Counted from the stretch's first letter, positions 1 to 9,284 are shown. The stretch is DNA of 19,558 nt from Chloroflexia bacterium (GCA_013696045.1 JACCZH010000285.1:1-19558), one strand, 5' to 3'. A program made the numbers and translations. The notes: a model not told the origin generated them from the sequence alone.

Positions 1-1772
1 GGACCCAGCCGTACACGCAGGTTCTCGACACCGCAGACGGCATCGAATGGCCCCACTGGTTCACTGGTGGGCGCATGAACTATGTCACCAGCGCCATCGA
101 TCGCTTCCTGCCTGAGCGCGCGGCGAGCGTTGCGCTAAAGTGGGAAGGCGACGACGGCGTGACAACGGAGCTTACCTACAGCCAGCTTCACGAGGCTGTT
201 AACCGCGCCTGCAACGCTCTGGGGACGCTTGGTGTTGAGCAGGGTGATCGCGTCGGCATCTTCCTGCCCATGTTGCCGGAGACCGCCATCGCCATGCTCG
301 CTTGCGGCAAGCTCGGCGCGATCTTCGTGCCGATATTCTCGGGTTTCGGCGTGGACGCCGTCGCCAGCCGCCTCAACGATGCCGGCGCGACGACATTGAT
401 CACCGCCGATGGATTCTACCGGCGCGGGAAGACTGTCGCAATGTTCGAGACGGCGCTTCAGGCGGTCGAGCAAGCTCCCACTATCCAGAATGTCGTCGTT
501 GTCGAACGCATCGGCGCCCGCAGCGAGCAGATTGACCAGCGCCTGCACTGGTGGGGGGAGCTCATGGACAACGCGAGTCCGGCGTTCGATGTCGTCGACA
601 CATCGGCCGACGATCCGTTCATGGTGATCTACACCTCTGGCACGACCGGCAAACCCAAGGGCGCGGTGCATGTCCACAGTGGATTTCCGATAAAAGCCGC
701 GCAAGACCTGGCGTTCTGCTTCGATCTTCAGGACGGCGAGACCCTTTTCTGGCTGACCGATCTGGGCTGGATGATGGGTCCCTGGGCCGTCGCAGGCGGG
801 CTCATAGCTGGGGCGACGATCATGCTCTTCGAAGGCACTCCGGACTATCCCAATCCCGATCGTCTGTGGGAACTGGTTGAGAAACACGAAGCCACCGTCC
901 TCGGCATTTCGCCAACAGCCATTCGCGCACTGATGGCGCAAGGCGATGAGTGGGTCGAGCAGCGCCCGATGCCGTCACTACGCGCAATCGGCTCCACTGG
1001 TGAGCCGTGGAATCCTGGTCCCTGGCTCTGGGCAATGGAGAAGGTTGGCCGCAATCGCTGCCCGATTGTCAACTATTCCGGCGGCACCGAGATCAGCGGC
1101 GGCATCATCGCATCCACCACAATCCACCCTCAGAAGCCGTGCGCCTTCACCGGCCCGGTTCCGGGCATGGCGGCTGATGTCGTTGACGCGGCCGGCAATC
1201 CGGTGCGGGGATCCGTCGGCGAACTGGTCATCCGCGCGCCCTGGGTCGGCATGACGAACGGTTTCTGGAGGGACCAGGAACGCTACATCGACGCCTACTG
1301 GTCGAAACTGCCGGACACCTGGGTCCACGGAGACTGGGCGCTGGTAGACGACGACGGCTTCTGGTTTATCCTGGGCAGGTCCGACGACACTCTCAACGTA
1401 GCCGGCAAGAGGGTCGGTCCGGCGGAAATCGAGTCGGCGGCTGTTTCCCACCCCGCCGTCCAGGAGGCTGCGGCGATCGGAGTTCCACACGCGATCAAAG
1501 GGGAGGCCATTGTCGTCTTCGTGATTCTCCGTCCAGACCAGGCGTTCGACGACAGCATCGCCACCGAGATTCTCGACACCGTCGCATCGCATCTTGGGCG
1601 TCCGCTGCGGCCCAGCAAAGTTCATGCCGTGTCAGACCTGCCTAAAACCCGCAATGCCAAGATCATGCGCAGGGTAATTCGAGCCACCTATCTTGGCAAC
1701 GACACGGGCGACCTCTCCGCGCTCGAGAATCCGACGGCGGTCGACGAGATCAGAATCCTACAGTCGAATTAG
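1..1772 (+). CDS. Acyl-CoA/acetoacetyl-CoA synthetase-like AMP-forming ligase (5' end missing)
   Basis: This is an ANL-superfamily ligase that activates a carboxylic acid with ATP and transfers it to CoA. The reading frame is open to the left edge: the residues before the Met codon at 75 (ending in WFTGGRMNY) match the N-terminal region of acetyl-CoA synthetases, so the true start lies outside the window and roughly 50-60 residues are missing. Numbering from that Met, the P-loop motif YTSGTTGKPKG starts at residue 186, a GKRVGPAEIES hinge region follows, and the catalytic lysine is K529 in PKTRNAKIMRR. Where acetate-specific enzymes carry a Trp-containing WWQTETGG motif, this protein has NYSGGTEISGG (from residue 333), closer to acetoacetyl-CoA synthetase. 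The substrate is therefore probably not plain acetate. The gene ends 113 bp before tal-pgi on the same strand. Confidence 0.9.
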   Translation, partial: TQPYTQVLDTADGIEWPHWFTGGRMNYVTSAIDRFLPERAASVALKWEGDDGVTTELTYSQLHEAVNRACNALGTLGVEQGDRVGIFLPMLPETAIAMLACGKLGAIFVPIFSGFGVDAVASRLNDAGATTLITADGFYRRGKTVAMFETALQAVEQAPTIQNVVVVERIGARSEQIDQRLHWWGELMDNASPAFDVVDTSADDPFMVIYTSGTTGKPKGAVHVHSGFPIKAAQDLAFCFDLQDGETLFWLTDLGWMMGPWAVAGGLIAGATIMLFEGTPDYPNPDRLWELVEKHEATVLGISPTAIRALMAQGDEWVEQRPMPSLRAIGSTGEPWNPGPWLWAMEKVGRNRCPIVNYSGGTEISGGIIASTTIHPQKPCAFTGPVPGMAADVVDAAGNPVRGSVGELVIRAPWVGMTNGFWRDQERYIDAYWSKLPDTWVHGDWALVDDDGFWFILGRSDDTLNVAGKRVGPAEIESAAVSHPAVQEAAAIGVPHAIKGEAIVVFVILRPDQAFDDSIATEILDTVASHLGRPLRPSKVHAVSDLPKTRNAKIMRRVIRATYLGNDTGDLSALENPTAVDEIRILQSN

Positions 1773-1885
1773 AGGGACGGTAGTATTAGAGAGACACAGT
1801 AGAGCGCGACAGCTTCGGTATCATGGGATAACTGCCCGCCGCGTCGTCGCCAATACGGACTCACTCTTACAGGGAGGGCAATCAG

Positions 1886-4639
1886 ATGGCAAAGAATCCA
1901 CTTCAACGTTTGCACGACTACGGACAGAGCGTCTGGAACGACAATCTCAGCCGGCAGTTGATCGTATCCGGTGAGCTTCAGAATCTGATCGATAACTACG
2001 GTGTCGTCGGTGTGACATCCAATCCTTCAATCTTCGATACTGCAATCTCGAAGTCCAACGATTACGACGAGTTGATCCAGACTCTCGTCGCGGACGGCCG
2101 CACGTCGGAGGAGATCTACGAAGAACTCGTCGTGCGCGACATTCAGATGGCGGCCGACATTCTCCGTCCTAACTACGACGAGACCGGCGGTCACGACGGG
2201 TTTGTTTCACTGGAAGTGTCACCAGAGCTGGCGCACGACACCGAGAAATCAATCACCGACGCTCGCCGGCTCTGGGAGCGGGTCCACCGCCCCAACGTCA
2301 TGATCAAGATCCCCGGCACGGATGAAGGGTTGCCGGCCATCGAGCAGATGCTCTATGAGGGCGTCAACATCAACATCACGTTGCTGTTTTCACTAGACGC
2401 CTACCGCAAGGTGGCCGAGGCCTACATTCACGCCCTTGAACGTCGCGTAGCCGATGGCAAGTCCGTCGACGAGATCGCGTCAGTGGCCTCGTTCTTCGTT
2501 AGCCGGGTCGATACCGAAGTGGACAACCAGCTCCAGGCGATTATCGACAGCGAGCCGGATAGCGACCGCGCAACCATTGCAAAGGCCATTCTGGGCAAGG
2601 TCGCCATAGCAAATGCCAAGCTGGCCTATCAGGTTTTCGGCGAGATGTTTCACTCCGACCGTTTCTCGGAGCTCGCCGGACGGGGAGCGGCATTTCAGCG
2701 TCCGCTCTGGGCTAGCACCAGCACCAAGAACCCAGACTATCCCGACACGCTCTATGTCGACGAGCTCATTGGACCCAACACCGTCGAGACCCTTGCGCCA
2801 GCGTCCATCAAAGCATTCGCCGACCACGGCACGGTGGGCCCAACCCTTGAAGCCGACGTGAACAAGGCATATGAGACGATGGCGGCGCTTGAAGAGATTG
2901 GCATCAGGTATGAAGATGTCGATGCCATTCTGGTGCGGGAGGGTGTCGCGAGTTTCGCAAAATCGTTCGATTCGCTCATGTCCGGTCTGGAAGAGAAGCG
3001 CGCCAGGATCGCCGGAGAGCTGACGGATGAGAGGAACGCTCAGCTGGGAAAGTTGGGTAACGCGGTTGAGGGCGCGCTCAGGAACATCGATTCCAGCGAC
3101 GTCCCAGCCCGGCTACAGCATCATGATCCGTCCCTTTGGTCTGATGACAAAGGAGTTCAGCAAAAGATCGCTAACCGGCTCGGCTGGCTGTCCAGCGTCA
3201 AGGAGATGCTGGACCAGGCAGAGGTCGGCGTCTTTGAGCAATTCGCCAGTGATGTTCGGCAACGGGGTTATAAGCATGTCGTCCTGCTCGGCATGGGAGG
3301 CTCATCCCTTGCGCCTGAGGTGATCGCGACAATCTATGGTCCTCAAACCGAATTCCCGGAGCTAACAGTTCTCGACACCACCAATCCGGCCACAATCGCG
3401 CGCGTCACGGAAATGACCCGCAGCGAGAGAACGCTCTTCATTGTCTCCAGTAAATCCGGCTCTACTGTCGAGACGCGAACGCTCTTTCATCACTTCCTGG
3501 AGTCTCGCAACGGCATCGCCTCCGACTTCGTCACGATCACCGATCCGGGATCACCACTCGAAACCGAAGCGAGAGAGGCAGGCTGCTGGAGGGTATTCAC
3601 CAACCGGCCGGACATCGGAGGTCGATACTCCGCTCTCTCCTATTTTGGATTGATCCCCGCGGCCGCGATCGGCGTCGACGTTGAGGCATTGCTGCGCCGC
3701 GCGGTCCGGCTGCTTCCCATCCACGACACGCATCACCCCGGCATCTGGCTTGGCGTGGCCCTGGCGGCGGCACAAAAGGAGGGCCGCGACAAGCTGACGC
3801 TCATTGCCTCCGGGTCGTGGCAGTCGTTCGGTGACTGGCTCGAGCAGCTCGTCGCCGAGAGCACCGGCAAGGAAGGCGCCGGAATCATCCCGGTCGTGCG
3901 GGAGACGGCACGCAATCCTGAAGACTATGGGCATGACCGTATTTTTGGTGAGTTACGCTCTGTCACCGAGATGTCGCCGGCCCTGGCGCCGCAGCTTCGT
4001 GACAACGGTCACCCCGTCTTCGAGCAGACCATCCACGGACCAGAGGACCTCGGAGCGGAATTCCTGCTTTGGGAAATCGCTACCGCCGTTGCAGGACAGC
4101 AGCTAGGCATCAACCCGTTCGACGAACCCAACGTTCAGGAAGCCAAGGACGCCACCAACGCTGTGCTGACCAGCCCCGGCTCCACGAATACACCTGCGGC
4201 GTCTCCCCAGGAAGCCATCGAGCGAGTTACTGGCTGGATCTCGGACGGTGATTATCTGGCGATCATGGCCTATGTCGATCGTACTCAGAGCACCGAACGC
4301 GCACTCGAGAACCTGCGTGACGCGCTCGGCGCGCAGACGGAAGTGGCCACCACGCTGGGTTACGGGCCACGTTTTCTGCACTCCACCGGCCAGCTCCACA
4401 AGGGCGGACCGGCCAGTGGTGTGTTTCTGCAGATTGTTGACACGAGCGGTCCCGAGATCGACATCCCCGACGAAAGTTTTTCGTTTGGACAGCTCTTCGC
4501 GGCTCAGTCGGTTGGAGACCATGCGACGCTCGACGCACACGGTCTGCGGGTCGTGCGAGTCAAGGCAGACGGGAACATAGATCAGATTGTGCGAGCCCTA
4601 ACAGCCGCCGCCAGCGGCGCGTCCGTCGCGGCTGACTAA
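1886..4639 (+). CDS. tal-pgi: Bifunctional transaldolase / glucose-6-phosphate isomerase (Tal-Pgi fusion)
   Basis: This 917-residue cytosolic fusion has transaldolase at about residues 1-370 and phosphoglucose isomerase from about 390 to the end. The Tal half shows GVTSNPSIF near the N terminus, the Schiff-base lysine K141 in VMIKIPGTDEG, and VASFFVSRVD. The Pgi half shows GMGGSSLAPEV, the sugar-phosphate motif SSKSGST (K523), the signature GGRYSALS from G578, and PFDEPNVQEAK ending at K754, the counterpart of the catalytic C-terminal lysine. The coding frame is unbroken across the junction, so the fusion is real. Such fusions are known in Chloroflexota and some other bacteria. The ATG has a strong ribosome site, AGGGAGGG, ending about 7 bases upstream. 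It heads the pentose phosphate cluster: Tal makes fructose-6-phosphate, which Pgi can return to Zwf as glucose-6-phosphate. Confidence 0.96.
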   Translation: MAKNPLQRLHDYGQSVWNDNLSRQLIVSGELQNLIDNYGVVGVTSNPSIFDTAISKSNDYDELIQTLVADGRTSEEIYEELVVRDIQMAADILRPNYDETGGHDGFVSLEVSPELAHDTEKSITDARRLWERVHRPNVMIKIPGTDEGLPAIEQMLYEGVNINITLLFSLDAYRKVAEAYIHALERRVADGKSVDEIASVASFFVSRVDTEVDNQLQAIIDSEPDSDRATIAKAILGKVAIANAKLAYQVFGEMFHSDRFSELAGRGAAFQRPLWASTSTKNPDYPDTLYVDELIGPNTVETLAPASIKAFADHGTVGPTLEADVNKAYETMAALEEIGIRYEDVDAILVREGVASFAKSFDSLMSGLEEKRARIAGELTDERNAQLGKLGNAVEGALRNIDSSDVPARLQHHDPSLWSDDKGVQQKIANRLGWLSSVKEMLDQAEVGVFEQFASDVRQRGYKHVVLLGMGGSSLAPEVIATIYGPQTEFPELTVLDTTNPATIARVTEMTRSERTLFIVSSKSGSTVETRTLFHHFLESRNGIASDFVTITDPGSPLETEAREAGCWRVFTNRPDIGGRYSALSYFGLIPAAAIGVDVEALLRRAVRLLPIHDTHHPGIWLGVALAAAQKEGRDKLTLIASGSWQSFGDWLEQLVAESTGKEGAGIIPVVRETARNPEDYGHDRIFGELRSVTEMSPALAPQLRDNGHPVFEQTIHGPEDLGAEFLLWEIATAVAGQQLGINPFDEPNVQEAKDATNAVLTSPGSTNTPAASPQEAIERVTGWISDGDYLAIMAYVDRTQSTERALENLRDALGAQTEVATTLGYGPRFLHSTGQLHKGGPASGVFLQIVDTSGPEIDIPDESFSFGQLFAAQSVGDHATLDAHGLRVVRVKADGNIDQIVRALTAAASGASVAAD

Positions 4640-4673
4640 GGACTAATTTTCGAGCGGAGAGTGGCGATGTGAT

Positions 4674-4752
4674 AGTCATTCTGAGGAACGAAGGATTTCT
4701 CGTCAAGCTCTCGTGCAGTAAAACCAGAGATCCTTCGTTCCTCAGGATGACT
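4674..4752. repeat. Long inverted repeat (MITE-like or dispersed palindrome) between tal-pgi and gnd
   Basis: Two 23-nt arms at 4674-4696 and 4730-4752 are reverse complements at 22 of 23 positions around a 33-nt loop. The core of the left arm is TGAGGAACGAAGGAT. There is no clear run of T after either arm, so it is not a textbook terminator, although transcribed RNA would fold into a strong hairpin between the tal-pgi and gnd coding regions. From memory, intergenic palindromes of the type GTCATTCTGAG...GAAGGATCT are scattered through many environmental bacterial genomes, including Chloroflexota. I infer that this is a copy of such a non-autonomous element. Copy number cannot be judged from one window. 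Confidence 0.8.
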
Positions 4753-4839
4753 GAAAAAGTCGCCTGTTCCAGATGAATTGGACACGATAATTTCCACGCA
4801 GACGTTGGCAACTTATACACAGATTGAGGGATCACATTT

Positions 4840-5742
4840 ATGGAATTGGGAATGATCGGCCTGGGGCGCATGGGCGCCGACATGGTTCGTCGGCTTCAAC
4901 TGGGCGATCACAGAGTGGTCGTACACAATCGCAGCCGCGAGCCAATCGACGAGCTTGCGGGCGAGGGCGCCGTTCCGGCCTACACCCTGGAGGAGTTGGT
5001 CTCCAGCCTCCCGACACCTCGAGTGGTTTGGATGATGATTCCTGCCGGCCAACCGGTTGACGACCAGATCGCTGCCTTGAGGCCGCTGTTGTCGCCCGGC
5101 GACATCATTGTCGACGGGGGTAACTCAAAGTTCTCTGACACAATTGCTCGTGGTGAAAAGCTCAGTGACGACGGATTGCACTATATCGACGCTGGCACCA
5201 GCGGCGGTGTCTGGGGACTTGAGGTTGGCTACTGCCTGATGGTCGGTGGCGAAGACGCACCCGTCAAGATACTGGAGCCAGCGCTCAAGACGCTTGCGCC
5301 GGAGAACGGCTATCTGCACGTCGGGCCGAGCGGTGCTGGACATTATGTCAAAATGGTGCACAACGGTATCGAGTACGGCATGATGGCCGCCTTTGCCGAG
5401 GGTTTCGAGATTATGCACGAGAGTCGCTACGACCTCGATCTGGAAGCCATCTCCAATCTCTGGAACCAGGGTTCCGTCGTGCGCTCGTGGTTGCTGGAGC
5501 TAGCCGCGCTGGCGTTCGCTCAAGATCCAAATCTGGACCATCTGCGCGGGTACGTTGGCGATTCCGGCGAGGGCCGCTGGACGGTCTTCGAGTCCATTGA
5601 TCTGGACGTAGCCGCGCCGGTCATCTACATGTCATTGGCCATGCGCTTCCTATCTCGCAAGGAAGATACCTTCGGGAACAAGGTACTCGCCGCGCTACGC
5701 CAGCAGTTCGGAGGCCACGCCGTACAAAGCACCGCCGAATAG
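4840..5742 (+). CDS. gnd: 6-phosphogluconate dehydrogenase, decarboxylating (short type)
   Basis: It oxidises and decarboxylates 6-phosphogluconate to ribulose-5-phosphate, making NAD(P)H. At 300 residues it belongs to the short GntZ/YqeC-type group rather than the roughly 470-residue enterobacterial type. The Rossmann motif GLGRMG lies at the N terminus. IIVDGGNSKFSDT and the substrate motif DAGTSGGVWGLEVGYCLMVG follow, and the catalytic lysine is K171 in HYVKMVHNGIEY. The helical C-terminal domain contains GDSGEGRWT. After the second beta strand the sequence is HNRSRE rather than an acidic residue, which suggests NADP preference (inference). GAGGGA at 4826-4831 supports the ATG at 4840. The 200-bp gap upstream with the inverted repeat leaves open whether gnd is cotranscribed with tal-pgi. 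zwf starts 31 bp downstream. Confidence 0.95.
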   Translation: MELGMIGLGRMGADMVRRLQLGDHRVVVHNRSREPIDELAGEGAVPAYTLEELVSSLPTPRVVWMMIPAGQPVDDQIAALRPLLSPGDIIVDGGNSKFSDTIARGEKLSDDGLHYIDAGTSGGVWGLEVGYCLMVGGEDAPVKILEPALKTLAPENGYLHVGPSGAGHYVKMVHNGIEYGMMAAFAEGFEIMHESRYDLDLEAISNLWNQGSVVRSWLLELAALAFAQDPNLDHLRGYVGDSGEGRWTVFESIDLDVAAPVIYMSLAMRFLSRKEDTFGNKVLAALRQQFGGHAVQSTAE

Positions 5743-5773
5743 ATCGGCTTCGAGTCCTTGAAAGCAGAGGTGC

Positions 5774-7351
5774 ATGACAACTACTCAACCAGCCTCCACT
5801 AACCTGCAAGAACGGTTTCAGCCGGCCGGCAACCCATTGCGTGAGGGGCTACGCATCGAGCGCACACCGGACCCCTGCGCGATGGTGATCTTTGGCGCAT
5901 CCGGGGATCTCACCTATCGCAAGCTCATGCCAGCGCTCTACGACCTTGCTCTGGAGCGGCTTCTGCCCGCCGGATTCAGCGTCATCGGGTTCGCGCACCG
6001 CGACATGGACGCTGAGAGCTTCAAAGCCCATCTCCGGGAAGGGGTCGAGCGCTTCTCACGCTTCCGGCCGATCGACGACGCCATCTGGGAGTCCTTCGCC
6101 GAAGGTATTTCCTATGTGCGTGGTGACTTTAACAATCCCGAGGATTATGAACGGCTGAGCGTCGAGCTTACAGCGGTTGACACCCAGCGTGGCTCCATGG
6201 GCAACCGGATGTACTATCTGGCAACGCCCCCAGAATTTTACGCCAATATCGTCAGCTGTCTCGGAGCGAAGCACTTAACCCATCGTGAAGATGGCGCATG
6301 GCAGCGAGTGATCGTGGAGAAACCCTTCGGCCACGATCTGGAATCCGCCCAAGGGCTCAACAAAGCGGTGAACGAGGGATTTGACGAGCGCGACGTGTTC
6401 CGCATCGACCACTATCTCGGCAAGGAAACCGTGCAGAACATCCTGGCTTTCCGCTTCGCTAACGGGATTTATGAGCCGATATGGAACCGGCAATACGTCG
6501 ACCATGTCGAAATCACCGTGGCGGAATCCATTGGCATTGAAGGCCGGGGCAGCTATTACGACGACACCGGCGCACTGCGGGACATGGCCCAGAACCACAT
6601 GATGCAGCTTCTCTCGCTCGTCGCGATGGAGCCTCCCGGCAGCCTGCACGCCGACGCGGTGCGCGATGAAAAGGTGAAGGTTTTACACGCGCTCAGACCG
6701 ATCAATCCCGATCTGGTCAACCGCTCGGCGGTGCGCGCTCAATACGCGGACGGATTCGTTTCCGGCAAACAGGTACCCGGATATCGGGAGGAAGATCGGG
6801 TCGCGGATGGATCGCTTACCGAAACCTACGTCGCGCTAAAGCTCTTTGTCGACAACTGGCGCTGGGCAGATGTGCCCTTCTATCTGCGCACTGGCAAGCG
6901 CCTGGCCAAGCGTGTTACCGAGATCGCCGTCCATTTCAAGCCAGTCCCCCACCGTCTGTTTTCCAGCCAGGCATCACAGAACCTCGAGCCTAACCTGTTG
7001 GTCCTCGAGATTCAGCCGGACGAAGGCATGGCGCTGAAGTTCGCCGTAAAAGTGCCCGGGCCGACGATGCGCCTGCGTCCTGTGAACATGGTGTTTCAGT
7101 ATGGGACAGCCTTTAACACGGGCTCACCCGACGCCTATGAGCGTCTTCTGTTGGATGCGATGCTTGGCGACGGCACGCTCTTTACGCGCCGCGATGAGGT
7201 CGAAGCTGCATGGCGCACCGTCACCCAGATTCTGGACGGTTGGTCGAACCTGCCAGACGATCAAATTCCGCAGTTTGAAGCTGGAACATGGGGGCCAATG
7301 GAAGCCGATGCATTTCTTAATCGCGAGGGACGAAGCTGGCGGCGGCCATGA
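5774..7351 (+). CDS. zwf: Glucose-6-phosphate dehydrogenase
   Basis: It catalyses the first step of the oxidative pentose phosphate pathway: glucose-6-phosphate plus NADP to 6-phosphogluconolactone. The 525-residue protein has an N-terminal extension of about 35 residues, then the nucleotide-binding motif VIFGASGDLTYRKL, EKPFGHDL, and the active-site signature RIDHYLGKE (D212, H213, K217). Downstream segments such as YYDDTGALRDMAQNH and the ending typical of the family are present, so it looks complete. A short AGAGG sits just before the ATG. Its stop overlaps the start of opcA (ATGA), which implies translational coupling with its assembly factor. Confidence 0.97.
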   Translation: MTTTQPASTNLQERFQPAGNPLREGLRIERTPDPCAMVIFGASGDLTYRKLMPALYDLALERLLPAGFSVIGFAHRDMDAESFKAHLREGVERFSRFRPIDDAIWESFAEGISYVRGDFNNPEDYERLSVELTAVDTQRGSMGNRMYYLATPPEFYANIVSCLGAKHLTHREDGAWQRVIVEKPFGHDLESAQGLNKAVNEGFDERDVFRIDHYLGKETVQNILAFRFANGIYEPIWNRQYVDHVEITVAESIGIEGRGSYYDDTGALRDMAQNHMMQLLSLVAMEPPGSLHADAVRDEKVKVLHALRPINPDLVNRSAVRAQYADGFVSGKQVPGYREEDRVADGSLTETYVALKLFVDNWRWADVPFYLRTGKRLAKRVTEIAVHFKPVPHRLFSSQASQNLEPNLLVLEIQPDEGMALKFAVKVPGPTMRLRPVNMVFQYGTAFNTGSPDAYERLLLDAMLGDGTLFTRRDEVEAAWRTVTQILDGWSNLPDDQIPQFEAGTWGPMEADAFLNREGRSWRRP

Positions 7352-8472
7352 GCGCATCCACGCGTGACCTGCACTCCGAGCTTGACCTGGAGAGTTCGTT
7401 CACCGTCGAATCCATCGAGAGCGAACTCAAACATGCCTGGGCAGAGCTCGGCGCCCAAGCCGAAGAAAGCAACACTCTTGCCCCGGTGCGGACCAGCATC
7501 CTCACACTCGTCGTTGTCGCACGCGGTGAGGCGGAAATCACCGACGCCAGAGCAACGCTAGACCGTCTTGTGCGTGTCTTGCCGTCGAGGGTCATCCTGG
7601 TCTCCGTTCTGCGTGACAAGGAAAATATAAGCGCGAGGGTGTCAGCACACTGCGCCTTCTCTTTGAGTGAACAGGGGAGTTGTTACGAGCGTATCGAGAT
7701 CGAGACCGGCCAGACAAACCTGCGTGCCATCCCCAGCATCCTGACGCAACTCGAGATCTCTGACCTCCCCACCTTTATCTGGTGGATCGGGCCGGTCGAT
7801 CTTCGTTCTCCCGAGTTCAGCCGTATCTCGAGGGCCGCCCAGCGCGTGATAATCGATTCCGCCCGTTTCAATCATCCGCTCGAGTCGATGGGGCACTATG
7901 CGGAGTACATGGCGCACAACCATGGCGATCTAGCCGGGACCGACCTCACGTGGAGCAGACTTTTGGCCTGGCGTGAATTGTTGGCGCAATCGTTTGACAA
8001 TCCAGCTGCTCAAGAGATGCTGTCCAGCCTGCAGAGGGTGGACATGACCTACGATCCAGGTTACGAAGCCGACGCACTTCTCACCGCGGGCTGGCTAACC
8101 TCGCGTCTTGGATGGGAACCGGACGCCGCGAGCGAGACACGTGACACGATCACCTTTAGCGCCTGTGACCAGAACCAGCGCACAGTACGATTTAACCTTA
8201 CCGAGATTTCCGGAGCAGGCATCGGCTTGCGCTCGGTGAGGCTCGTTTCGCATTCCGGCCAGAAGTCCTCCCGGGTCACCGTCCGCCGGCTCGATCGGCA
8301 GCGCGCCGCCGTTCACATCGAGATGACTGGCATGCCTCGCCAGCAGCGGGTCGTAAAGTGTATTGACAACACCGACGATCAGGTGCTCGGGACCGAGCTG
8401 TTGCAGTTCGGCCGCGACCAGGTCTACGAGCATGCTCTTAACCATGCCGCGCGCTTCGCGACGATGATTTAG
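7348..8472 (+). CDS. opcA: Glucose-6-phosphate dehydrogenase assembly protein OpcA
   Basis: OpcA proteins, known from cyanobacteria and actinobacteria, bind Zwf and promote its oligomerisation and activity. The 374-residue protein shows the family's landmarks: RTSILTLVVVARG near residue 50, a VLPSRVILVSVLRD segment, an AHCAFS...CYERIEIETG stretch, the conserved DLPTFIWWIGPVD, and DLTWSRLLAWRELLAQSFD. The C-terminal part (from about residue 250) is the more variable domain. The ATG overlaps the zwf stop by four bases, so the two products are probably made in step. pgl starts 17 bases after the stop. Confidence 0.93.
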   Translation: MSASTRDLHSELDLESSFTVESIESELKHAWAELGAQAEESNTLAPVRTSILTLVVVARGEAEITDARATLDRLVRVLPSRVILVSVLRDKENISARVSAHCAFSLSEQGSCYERIEIETGQTNLRAIPSILTQLEISDLPTFIWWIGPVDLRSPEFSRISRAAQRVIIDSARFNHPLESMGHYAEYMAHNHGDLAGTDLTWSRLLAWRELLAQSFDNPAAQEMLSSLQRVDMTYDPGYEADALLTAGWLTSRLGWEPDAASETRDTITFSACDQNQRTVRFNLTEISGAGIGLRSVRLVSHSGQKSSRVTVRRLDRQRAAVHIEMTGMPRQQRVVKCIDNTDDQVLGTELLQFGRDQVYEHALNHAARFATMI

Positions 8473-8489
8473 AAACGGGACGAGATCCG

Positions 8490-9221
8490 ATGATGGACGA
8501 AATGCTGAGGATATACCCGAGCGTTGGCGATCTACAGGACGCTTGCGCCGAACAGGTCGCCCAGGCGCTCAAGCCAACGACTGAGAGTCAGACAATGACG
8601 ATAGCCCTTTCTGGCGGCTCCACGCCGCGCCATATGCACGAGCTTCTTGCCCAACGACCTCACGTCGACTGGTCAAGAGTGCACGTATTCTGGGGAGACG
8701 AACGCACCGTTCCACCAGACCATGAGGAGAGCAACTTTCGCATGGCGAAAGAGTCTCTGCTCGATCGGGCCTCCATTCCTGAAGATCAGATCCACCGCAT
8801 GGCAGGAGAGAAGGATCCGGTTGTGGCCGCGGAGGAGTACGAGAAGAAAATCCAGGCTGTGTTTAACGTGCGTCCCCCTGAAATGCCACGATTCGATGTG
8901 GTGATTCTCGGAATGGGGGCAGACGGGCACACCGCGTCGCTCTTCCCGGACACCAAGGCTCTTTTAGAGCTGAAGCGCTACGCCGTCGCCAACCACGTAC
9001 CGCAGCAGAACACGGTCCGGTTAACGCTAACGTTTCCGGTCCTCAACGCGGCGCAGCTCGTCATTTTCATGGTCGCTGGAGCGGACAAAGCTGGCGCGGT
9101 TGAACGTTGCCTCCAAGGAACTGAGGACGTCCCACCAGCCGGTCAGGTTCAGCCCACCGATGGCCAGCGTCGTTGGTTGCTCGATGCTGAAGCCGCGGCG
9201 CGCCTCATCTCGGACGACTAG
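8490..9221 (+). CDS. pgl: 6-phosphogluconolactonase
   Basis: It hydrolyses 6-phosphoglucono-1,5-lactone to 6-phosphogluconate between the Zwf and Gnd steps. The 243-residue protein is of the NagB/DevB-type family: IALSGGSTPRHMHELL near residue 35, VHVFWGDERTVPPDHEESN, and DVVILGMGADGHTASLFPD, which carries the catalytic-site His. Its length is normal for the family. Two consecutive ATG codons (8490, 8493) and a third at 8502 are possible starts; no strong ribosome site separates them. It is the last gene of the + strand pentose phosphate cluster and faces a small gene on the opposite strand. Confidence 0.95.
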   Translation: MMDEMLRIYPSVGDLQDACAEQVAQALKPTTESQTMTIALSGGSTPRHMHELLAQRPHVDWSRVHVFWGDERTVPPDHEESNFRMAKESLLDRASIPEDQIHRMAGEKDPVVAAEEYEKKIQAVFNVRPPEMPRFDVVILGMGADGHTASLFPDTKALLELKRYAVANHVPQQNTVRLTLTFPVLNAAQLVIFMVAGADKAGAVERCLQGTEDVPPAGQVQPTDGQRRWLLDAEAAARLISDD

Positions 9222-9262
9222 AGACCACAATCTTAGCGGTGCAATGTATTGCGTCGCCATGC

Positions 9263-9284
9263 CGGACAAGACACTCAATGTCCG
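9263..9284. terminator. Weak hairpin between pgl and the convergent small gene
   Basis: CGGACA (9263-9268) pairs with TGTCCG (9279-9284) around a 10-base loop, between two convergent genes. No T-run follows on either strand. It may be a weak bidirectional terminator or chance. Nothing else stands out in 9222-9320. Confidence 0.25.

Noticed and set aside
135..941. 268-codon - strand frame inside the CoA ligase gene
   Set aside because: It is the antisense of strongly conserved ligase motifs, and the translation has no family resemblance.
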